This document shows positions 1 through 5,372 of a DNA stretch of 6,384 bases, in pieces. The notes below the pieces were generated by a model that worked only from the letters and a program-made list of their open reading frames with translations, searched no databases and had not been told where the DNA came from. The DNA comes from Methanocorpusculum sp. (GTDB lineage: Archaea; Halobacteriota; Methanomicrobia; Methanomicrobiales; Methanocorpusculaceae). The stretch is from positions 1 to 6,384 of the forward strand of contig DALTWR010000058.1 of assembly GCA_029986975.1 (NCBI GenBank), in the 5' to 3' direction. The position numbers were made by a program, and so were the translations under genes. The number at the start of each line of letters is the position of its first letter. Position 1 is the first letter of the stretch.

Positions 1-10
1 AGTTCTGCCT

Positions 11-1291
11 TCAGGCTTCCTTCTTCATCCTTGCGGCATTTGCCATCATCAGCTTGATTCTGTTTTCCTGATTAATCTTTGTTGCCCCGGGATCATAATC
101 GACTGCTACAATATTCGAGTGAGGATAATCATCCTTAATCTTTCTCATCATGCCTTTTCCGGCGACATGATTCGGCAGACAGCCGAACGGCTGGGTGCAG
201 ACAATATTGTTTGTACCGGAATGAATCAGCTCAAGCATCTCTGCAGTAAGAAGCCAGCCTTCTCCCATCTTGTTTCCGCAGCCGAGATATCCTTTCACGA
301 GTTCTTCCAAATCTGCAAAGTGACATGGCGCACGGAAAAATCCGTCAGACTCGATTTCCTCAATCATAATGTCCTGACATCTGCAGATAAACCACTGATA
401 ACACCACATAGCAGCTTTTTTGATGCGGCTTCCTCCGTATAAATCCACATCAACATATCTGTTGTTTCCTTTGAAAAGAAGAAAATCAGTAACGCCGGGC
501 ACAACAACCTCAGCCCCTTCCTTTAAAAGAAATGCCTCGAGATTATTGTTTCCAAACGGAGAATACTTTACATAAATTTCTCCGACAACACCCACACGCG
601 GTTTTTCGCAGGAGCGGTCACACTCGATTTTTCTGAAGTCGGCAATGATTTCCTTCATCAGCTTACGCATCGGCTCAAACCAGATACCCTTTCCTTTTGA
701 AAAGAGGTCGATAATCTTTTCCATCCACGCTGAAATCAGTTTGTCAGTCTCTCCTGCATGGACTTCATAAGGTCTGCACTGATTTCCAAGATTTACCAGC
801 AAATCACCATACATCATCGCAAATACCGAGCGTAATGCGAGACGAAGTGTTACCTTAAATCCGGGCTGCTTATCAAGACTGCTTAAGTTCAAAGAGATTA
901 CAGGCACATACTCAAGACCTGCACGCTGCAGAGCCTTTCGTAAGAGGTAGAGATAGTTTGATGCACGGCAGCCTCCTCCGGACTGGGTAATCATCAAAGC
1001 AACCTTGTGCTTGTCATACCGTCCTGACTCAACTGCCTCAACCAGCTGACCAATGGAGAGGATTGCCGGATAGCACATATCATTGTGCACATACTTAAGC
1101 CCCGTCTCAATGACCTTCCTGTCCTGATTTGTCAGGAGTTCTATTGCGTGATAGCCGCCTTCGAACTGCATCAGCTTAATCAGCATACCGGCAGTTACCG
1201 GAAGCATCTCAGGCGCTAAAATGGTGTACTCCTTTGCCATCTCTTTAGTAAAGAGCAGGCGTCCGTTTTTATCATACTTCAGTTCAGCCAT
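11..1291 (-). CDS. HgdB/HGD-D-like 2-hydroxyacyl-CoA dehydratase-family protein (double-cubane-type reductase component, substrate unknown)
   Basis: This 426-residue protein resembles the iron-sulfur D component of 2-hydroxyacyl-CoA dehydratases and the C-terminal third of large fused bacterial activases. Visible signatures are YTILAPEM (22-29), NDMCYP (70-75), QSGGGCRASNY (103-113), VCTQPFGCLPNHVAGKG (364-380) and a tail with VDYDPGATKIN (397-407). It has twelve cysteines, of which C73, C108, C365 and C371 sit in the most family-like motifs and are my candidates for cluster ligands. There is no signal peptide or membrane segment, so it should be cytoplasmic. It follows the activase gene after one base and should receive electrons from it. 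I start it at the ATG at 1291, because a strong GGGAGG lies 8 bases upstream; the longer frame, opening with TTG at 1321, would overlap the activase and has no such site. The family is fairly certain. The substrate is not: acyl-CoA dehydration, or small-molecule reduction as in double-cubane cluster proteins, are both open. Confidence 0.85.
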   Translation of the reverse strand: MAELKYDKNGRLLFTKEMAKEYTILAPEMLPVTAGMLIKLMQFEGGYHAIELLTNQDRKVIETGLKYVHNDMCYPAILSIGQLVEAVESGRYDKHKVALMITQSGGGCRASNYLYLLRKALQRAGLEYVPVISLNLSSLDKQPGFKVTLRLALRSVFAMMYGDLLVNLGNQCRPYEVHAGETDKLISAWMEKIIDLFSKGKGIWFEPMRKLMKEIIADFRKIECDRSCEKPRVGVVGEIYVKYSPFGNNNLEAFLLKEGAEVVVPGVTDFLLFKGNNRYVDVDLYGGSRIKKAAMWCYQWFICRCQDIMIEEIESDGFFRAPCHFADLEELVKGYLGCGNKMGEGWLLTAEMLELIHSGTNNIVCTQPFGCLPNHVAGKGMMRKIKDDYPHSNIVAVDYDPGATKINQENRIKLMMANAARMKKEA

Positions 1292-1292
1292 A

Positions 1293-4247
1293 TCAGAATC
1301 CTCCCGCATCACGAGCTTCAACAGCCGCCATCAGACTGCGCAGACGAATAGTAATGGCACCGAGATTGCTGATTTCATCAATTTTTATCTGCGTATAGAT
1401 TTTACCGCCGGTTTCTAAAATCTCACGAACTTCATCAGTCGTAACTGCATCCGTACCGCATCCGAAAGAGACCAGCTGCATCAGCTGCATATCAGGCTGG
1501 GTACAGACATACTCTGCTGCTGCATAGAGACGGGAGTGGTATGTCCACTGGTTTAAGATGTGGCGCTTTCCTTTCCCCTGCAGATGAGAAATGGAGTCTT
1601 CTGTAATCAGCACAAATCCGTAAGAGACCGCAAGCTCATCGATGCCGTGACCGATTTCCGGGTCGATATGGTAAGGTCTTCCAGCGATCACGTGAATCTT
1701 ACAGCCGTTCTCGCGGGCATATCTGATGTACTCTTCTCCTTTTTCGCGGAGTTCTTTTTTGTATTCTTCGTAGGCAGCGTACCCCGCTTTTGCGGCTTCC
1801 CTGACATCCTTTGCAGGAATGCCGAACTGTTCACCGAAGTATTTCGCCGCACGCTTTGCGAAGTCTTTCGGACGGTGCAGTCCGAAGTACGGATACATAA
1901 AGTGAACCTTGGATAATTCCTTCACGTTTGCGGCAATCAGTTCCGGATAGTACGCAACAACAGGGCAGTTGAAGTTCTTATCTCCTAAGTGTTCATCAAA
2001 GTTGTAGGGCATACAGGGATAGAAAATTTCAGTAACGCCTGCATCAATCAGACTGAGGATGTGTCCGTGAATCAGTTTTGCCGGATAACATACGGTATCT
2101 GATGGGATAGTATGCTGACCTAAGCGGTAGATGCTGCGGCTCGATTCAGGGGATAACACCACTTCAAAACCGAGTCTCGTAAAGAACGCATGCCAGAACG
2201 GGAGATTCTCATACGTATTTAATCCAAACGGCAGACCGATTTTTCCGCGAGGTGCGTCTTCAACTCCTTTGTAGGATAACAGTTTTTCATACTTCCACCG
2301 TGCAAGATTTGGAAGACTCGACTTCTCCTTTCCTAACGGACGTGAGCAGCGGTTTCCTGAAACATAGCGTCTTCCGCCGTCGAAGGTGTTTACTGTTAAA
2401 GAACAGTGGTTTGTACAGAGTTTACAGGTAATCGGTTTTGCTTTGTGGAAGAATCCCGAAAGACCTTCTGCGGTAAGCATCGATGATTTGGAAAGTCCTA
2501 AGGACTTTACATAAAGAGCTGCACCGTAAGCGCCTGAGATTCCGGCGATTACCGGGCGCGTTACCTCACGCTTGAGTTCCTGCTCGAATGCCCGAAGCAC
2601 TGCATCGTTTTTGAATGTGCCGCCCTGCACAACAATATGTTTTCCAAGGTCATCTGCAGATGCTGCACGGATTACTTTGTACACAGCATTTTTCACAATG
2701 CTGATGGAAAGTCCCGCAGAAATATCGGCAACGGATGCACCATCACGCTGCGCCTGTTTTACTGATGAGTTCATAAAAACCGTACAGCGGGAACCTAAGT
2801 TTACCGGATGCCTGACAAAAAGACCAAGCTTTGAGAACTCTTCAATCTCGTAGCCCAAGGCGCGGGCAAATGTTTCAATGAATGAGCCGCAGCCGGATGA
2901 ACATGCTTCATTTAAGAAAATGCTGTCAACAGCACCGTTTCTAATCTTGAAGCATTTCATATCCTGCCCTCCGATGTCGATAATGAAATCAACATCAGGA
3001 TTGAAGTGATGTGCCGCTTTGAAATGAGCAACGGTTTCAACCAGACCTGCGTCGAGGTTGAAAGCGTTTTTAATCAGGTTTTCTCCGTATCCGGTAACAG
3101 CAGCTCCTTTAATTGTGATACGGTTTTCACATGCGGCATAGATTTTTTTGAGTTCCTCTAATACAATCTGCACCGGATTTCCGCGGTTTGAACCGTAGTA
3201 TGTGTAGAGAATGCCGTCATTTTCATCGATGAGGGTAAGTTTGGTCGTGGTACTTCCTGCATCGATTCCAAGCCATGCATCGCCGGTATATTTCGTTATG
3301 TCTGTGTTCGGCGGTGCATTCGCATTATGACGTGCGGTAAACTTCTGATATTCTGCCTCATCTGCAAAAAGCGGCTGCATGGTGTCAGTTGTTACTGCGT
3401 CTGAGACAGAATTTCTGATTCCGGTACAGATATCTTCAAACGTGTATGGGGCATATCCTTCGGTAGAAAGCGCTGCACCAAGGGCTGCAAAGCAGTCGGC
3501 ATTTTCCGGAAATACTGCGTGTTCCGCATCGAGATGAAGCGTTTCGGCAAACCGTGCGCGCAAACCCTTATAATAGTAAAGCGGACCTCCGAGGAAAACT
3601 ATAGTGTCTCCAAGAGACCTTCCTTGTGTAAGTCCTGCTATAGTCTGATCGACAACCGCCTGATAAATGGAAACGGCAACATCCTCTTTTCTCCCGCCCT
3701 GATTTAAAATCGGCTGAATATCTGTTTTGGCGAAAACGCCGCAGCGGGATGCAATCGGGTATATTTTTTCATATCCGGCGGACAAACGGTCAAGTTCTTC
3801 AACGGAAACATTCAGAAGAGTTGCCATCTGGTCAATGAAAGCACCTGTTCCTCCTGCACATGAGCCGTTCATGCGTTCCTCTAAAGAACCGCGGAAGAAG
3901 ATGATTTTTGCATCCTCTCCTCCAAGTTCGATTACCGAATCTGCCTGAGGAATATAGGTTTCAACGGCTTTGGCGGTTGCAAATACTTCCTGAATGAAGG
4001 GAAGGTGCGCAGATTTTGCAACACCAAGACCGGCAGATCCGGTGATTAACAGTTGTATTTTTTTGCCGGATAGAGGAATCTGTGCTGCAGCTTCTGCTAA
4101 AGCATCTGCTGTCTTTTCTCTTACTTTGGAAAAGTGCCTTCCGTATGAACGATATATGATAGCATCTGAGTCCGCAGGAAGAACGATAACCTTCACCGTT
4201 GTCGAACCGATATCGATGCCTATTCTGTAATCTGCCGATTCCACCAT
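1293..4247 (-). CDS. Large acyl-CoA dehydratase activase: tandem BadF/BadG/HgdC-type ATPase domains plus DUF2229-type region
   Basis: The 984-residue product belongs to the ATP-hydrolysing [4Fe-4S] activases that push low-potential electrons into 2-hydroxyacyl-CoA dehydratases, benzoyl-CoA reductases and double-cubane proteins. ATPase domain 1 (about 8-265) has GIDIGSTTVK (10-19), VIELGGEDAK (105-114), NGSCAGGTGAF (127-137) and VFLGGP (217-222). Domain 2 (about 325-580) has GIDAGSTTTK (327-336), IDIGGQDMK (423-431), NEACSSGCGSF (446-456) and VVQGGT (539-544). Cluster-type cysteine pairs C130/C169 and C449/C488 are both 39 residues apart, as in classical activators. A linker has C608, C611, C615 and C634. 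The DUF2229-type part (about 670-984) includes C720, C745, C761, GRPYHIDPEI (856-865) and SFGCGTDAV (927-935). The start fits, since the first phosphate motif begins at residue 10. No Shine-Dalgarno site is seen, so the mRNA may be leaderless. Family assignment is firm; physiological role is unknown. Confidence 0.92.
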   Translation of the reverse strand: MVESADYRIGIDIGSTTVKVIVLPADSDAIIYRSYGRHFSKVREKTADALAEAAAQIPLSGKKIQLLITGSAGLGVAKSAHLPFIQEVFATAKAVETYIPQADSVIELGGEDAKIIFFRGSLEERMNGSCAGGTGAFIDQMATLLNVSVEELDRLSAGYEKIYPIASRCGVFAKTDIQPILNQGGRKEDVAVSIYQAVVDQTIAGLTQGRSLGDTIVFLGGPLYYYKGLRARFAETLHLDAEHAVFPENADCFAALGAALSTEGYAPYTFEDICTGIRNSVSDAVTTDTMQPLFADEAEYQKFTARHNANAPPNTDITKYTGDAWLGIDAGSTTTKLTLIDENDGILYTYYGSNRGNPVQIVLEELKKIYAACENRITIKGAAVTGYGENLIKNAFNLDAGLVETVAHFKAAHHFNPDVDFIIDIGGQDMKCFKIRNGAVDSIFLNEACSSGCGSFIETFARALGYEIEEFSKLGLFVRHPVNLGSRCTVFMNSSVKQAQRDGASVADISAGLSISIVKNAVYKVIRAASADDLGKHIVVQGGTFKNDAVLRAFEQELKREVTRPVIAGISGAYGAALYVKSLGLSKSSMLTAEGLSGFFHKAKPITCKLCTNHCSLTVNTFDGGRRYVSGNRCSRPLGKEKSSLPNLARWKYEKLLSYKGVEDAPRGKIGLPFGLNTYENLPFWHAFFTRLGFEVVLSPESSRSIYRLGQHTIPSDTVCYPAKLIHGHILSLIDAGVTEIFYPCMPYNFDEHLGDKNFNCPVVAYYPELIAANVKELSKVHFMYPYFGLHRPKDFAKRAAKYFGEQFGIPAKDVREAAKAGYAAYEEYKKELREKGEEYIRYARENGCKIHVIAGRPYHIDPEIGHGIDELAVSYGFVLITEDSISHLQGKGKRHILNQWTYHSRLYAAAEYVCTQPDMQLMQLVSFGCGTDAVTTDEVREILETGGKIYTQIKIDEISNLGAITIRLRSLMAAVEARDAGGF
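1300..1305 (-). promoter_or_regulatory. Shine-Dalgarno site deciding the start of the HgdB-like gene
   Basis: Read on the minus strand this is GGGAGG, 8 bases before the ATG at 1291-1289. It lies inside the last codons of the activase gene (GCG GGA GGA TTC TGA). It supports the ATG at 1291 over the TTG at 1321 and indicates translation coupled to the activase within one mRNA. Confidence 0.85.
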
Positions 4248-4272
4248 TCTGTTGTATATATTGAGTTTAGAA

Positions 4273-4283
4273 CAATTATATGT
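4273..4283 (-). promoter_or_regulatory. Possible TATA element of the activase operon (near-leaderless transcript)
   Basis: On the minus strand this reads ACATATAATTG, centred about 31 bases before the activase ATG at 4247. Archaeal transcription usually starts about 25 bases after the TATA centre, which would place the start a few bases before the ATG. That fits the lack of any Shine-Dalgarno sequence there (the bases just before ATG read TATATACAACAGA). A second TATA-like run at 4254-4261 is too close to the ATG to serve. This is a position and composition argument only. Confidence 0.4.
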
Positions 4284-4382
4284 TTAGTGGTCTGTGGCAT
4301 CTGTTTTGGTTAGAGTAGAACATCTCTCTAAAGAAAAACTCTCTGAACAGATGAGGTGGGGAACAAATTCATTCACAGATAC

Positions 4383-4404
4383 TTTTTGCATCGTAATGCA
4401 AAAA
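4383..4404. promoter_or_regulatory. Operator-like dyad, copy 1
   Basis: A 22-bp dyad: TTTTTGCAT, centre CGTA, then ATGCAAAAA. The 9-bp half-sites match perfectly and a 4-base centre breaks the symmetry. Size and symmetry fit a dimeric winged-helix regulator, but no protein can be assigned from sequence alone. Confidence 0.6.
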
Positions 4405-4421
4405 CTAAACAAAATTAAAAG

Positions 4422-4443
4422 TTTTTGCATTACGATGCAAAAA
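4422..4443. promoter_or_regulatory. Operator-like dyad, copy 2
   Basis: Same 9-bp half-sites as copy 1 but with the centre TACG, that is, the inverse of copy 1. The two centres are 39 bp apart. This copy ends 18 bases before the TATA-like run at 4462-4470, a place where archaeal activators often bind just upstream of the BRE/TATA. Binding is inferred. Confidence 0.6.
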
Positions 4444-4461
4444 CTTATTTTTTCCACTTGG

Positions 4462-4470
4462 ATTATAAAT
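4462..4470 (+). promoter_or_regulatory. Possible TATA element of the regulator-helicase operon
   Basis: ATTATAAAT is the best TATA-like run upstream of the winged-helix gene; it predicts a transcript start near 4490 and a leader of about 70 bases. A rival is AAATATAT at 4484-4491 inside the 16-bp palindrome, which predicts a start near 4514. The sequence does not decide between them. Confidence 0.4.
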
Positions 4471-4479
4471 CAAGTACAG

Positions 4480-4495
4480 CACAAATATATTTGTG
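4480..4495. promoter_or_regulatory. Perfect 16-bp palindrome in the promoter of the winged-helix gene
   Basis: CACAAATATATTTGTG is its own reverse complement. It either overlaps a TATA box (AAATATAT) or covers the transcript start set by the TATA-like run at 4462-4470. In both cases a bound protein would block transcription, so an autoregulatory operator is a reasonable inference. Some palindromicity is expected in AT-rich DNA, but the GTG/CAC ends make chance less likely. Confidence 0.5.
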
Positions 4496-4547
4496 TTAAC
4501 CCTGTTGTTTTATCTTCTTCAAAAACAAATAAGTATTAATTAAACTA

Positions 4548-4554
4548 AGGAGAT
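4548..4554 (+). promoter_or_regulatory. Shine-Dalgarno site of the winged-helix gene
   Basis: AGGAGAT, with its GGAG core (4549-4552) 7 bases before the ATG at 4560, supports that start. It contrasts with the divergent activase gene, which has no such site. Confidence 0.8.
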
Positions 4555-4559
4555 TAGAC

Positions 4560-5372
4560 ATGGAAGAACAGACTACAGATCCGGCCATCTACAATATCCT
4601 CTGCAGCAAGCGGGAAACAATGAGATTTCAGATTCTTGTCGAGATTGCTGAACACCAGCCGTCAATCCGTCAGCAGGAAATCGCAGAAACACTTGGCGTC
4701 ACTCCTCAGGCAATCTCAGAATATATCAAAAAACTTACCGATGAGGAGTTCATCAGCGCAGAAGGAAGAGGAAGATATTATGTTACTCACAAAGGTGTTG
4801 AGTACCTTATCAACAACTCCGAACTTATTGAAGCATTTGCGCGCCATGTCCGCCGCGATATTGTACATCAGGTTGTAACATGGGCAGCAATTGCTGACTG
4901 TGACCTTGAGAAAGGGGATGCTGTCGGCGTTTATATGAAAGCCGGATGTCTCTATGCCGGTAAGAAACCGCAGATGGCAATGGGAATGGTAGTTGACCCT
5001 GCAAAAGAAGGAGATGATGTAGGTGTTGCCCGTCTTGCAGGGCTTATCGAACATACCGAAGGTACGGTAACGGTTGCCAAAGTCCCCAGAATTGCCCGCG
5101 GCGGTTCATTAGCCGTTGACTCTGCAAAACTGAAAGAAACAGCACGCGGAAAAGAAGTCATTGGGGCAGTTGGTCTCGAATCCTATCTCGCCCTTAAAAA
5201 AGCAGACATCAAACCTGATATGTTCTTCGGCGCACGGGAAGGCGTTATTGAGGCAGCATTCCATGGTCTTCACTGCCTGATTCTCATTGTTGACGAAGAG
5301 TTCACCGACTTCTTAAAGCGCCTTGAAACAGCAGGTCTTTCCTACTCTATCTGCGATCTGGTGAAACAGTAA
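4560..5372 (+). CDS. Archaeal winged helix-turn-helix transcriptional regulator with uncharacterised C-terminal domain
   Basis: The 270-residue protein has an N-terminal winged helix at about 18-85: RQQEIAETLGVTPQAISEYI (37-56) contains the recognition helix, and the wing-like EGRGRYYVTHKGVEYL follows (68-83). This resembles MarR/TrmB-type archaeal regulators. The C-terminal part (about 95-270) is soluble and glycine-rich, with VGVYMKAGCLYAG (122-134), a conserved-looking VPRIARGGS (175-183) and IGAVGLESYLALKKADIKPD (201-220). I do not recognise its ligand; the family may be the archaeal DUF7839 group, named from memory. The Shine-Dalgarno site and helix-turn-helix position support the start. 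It is followed without a gap by a helicase gene, and its promoter holds a palindrome that it might bind. Whether it also controls the divergent activase operon is inference. Confidence 0.8.
   Translation: MEEQTTDPAIYNILCSKRETMRFQILVEIAEHQPSIRQQEIAETLGVTPQAISEYIKKLTDEEFISAEGRGRYYVTHKGVEYLINNSELIEAFARHVRRDIVHQVVTWAAIADCDLEKGDAVGVYMKAGCLYAGKKPQMAMGMVVDPAKEGDDVGVARLAGLIEHTEGTVTVAKVPRIARGGSLAVDSAKLKETARGKEVIGAVGLESYLALKKADIKPDMFFGAREGVIEAAFHGLHCLILIVDEEFTDFLKRLETAGLSYSICDLVKQ
5360..5364 (+). promoter_or_regulatory. Shine-Dalgarno site of the helicase gene, inside the preceding gene
   Basis: GGTGA pairs with the TCACC of the archaeal 16S rRNA tail and lies 8 bases before the GTG at 5373. It overlaps the last codons of the winged-helix gene and supports a GTG start placed right after the TAA stop. 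Confidence 0.7.

Larger units (their letters stand above)
4383..4443. repeat. Perfect 24-bp inverted repeat with 13-base AT-rich spacer
   Basis: The arm at 4383-4406 is the exact reverse complement of the arm at 4420-4443; the spacer 4407-4419 is AAACAAAATTAAA. One mismatch (4382/4444) is followed by another matching pair (4381/4445). As DNA it could extrude a cruciform; as RNA it could form a 24-bp hairpin. Each arm is also nearly palindromic by itself, so the structure can equally be read as two tandem operator sites. It stands about 135 bases from the activase ATG and 116 bases from the regulator ATG, so it cannot be a terminator of either gene. Confidence 0.95.
4248..4559. promoter_or_regulatory. 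Divergent AT-rich intergenic regulatory region
   Basis: These 312 bases separate the two divergent operons and should carry both promoters. They hold a TATA-like element for the leftward operon, a long inverted repeat made of two 22-bp dyads, one or two TATA-like elements for the rightward operon, a perfect 16-bp palindrome and a Shine-Dalgarno site. I see no convincing gene; the only frame across it (4294-4539, GTG start) simply translates the repeat twice. About 4300-4380 holds nothing I can name. Confidence 0.75.

Noticed and set aside
119..442. 107-residue plus-strand frame opposite the HgdB-like gene
   Set aside because: No start signal or recognisable motif; fully antisense to a well-supported gene.
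1292..1321. N-terminal extension of the HgdB-like gene from the TTG at 1321
   Set aside because: It overlaps the activase gene, uses a weak start and lacks a ribosome site, whereas the ATG at 1291 has a strong one.
3905..3914. TTTTTGCATC inside the activase gene, matching a half-site of the intergenic dyads
   Set aside because: There is no second half-site next to it and it simply encodes the conserved DAK residues of the GGEDAK motif, so chance is the simplest explanation.
1293..4247. Methanogenesis marker protein 15 (a BadF-like ATPase) as identity of the activase
   Set aside because: As I recall, that marker is a much shorter, single-ATPase-domain protein; this one has two ATPase domains, a cysteine-rich linker and a DUF2229-type part.
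4383..4443. CRISPR array, transposon end pair or transcription terminator at the intergenic repeat
   Set aside because: There are only two units in inverted orientation, the 13-base interior cannot hold a mobile element, and the position between two divergent starts excludes a terminator for either operon.
4294..4539. 81-residue plus-strand frame with GTG start in the intergenic region
   Set aside because: It has no Shine-Dalgarno site, and its odd internal repeat (FCIVMQKL / FCITMQKL) is only the translation of the two DNA dyads.
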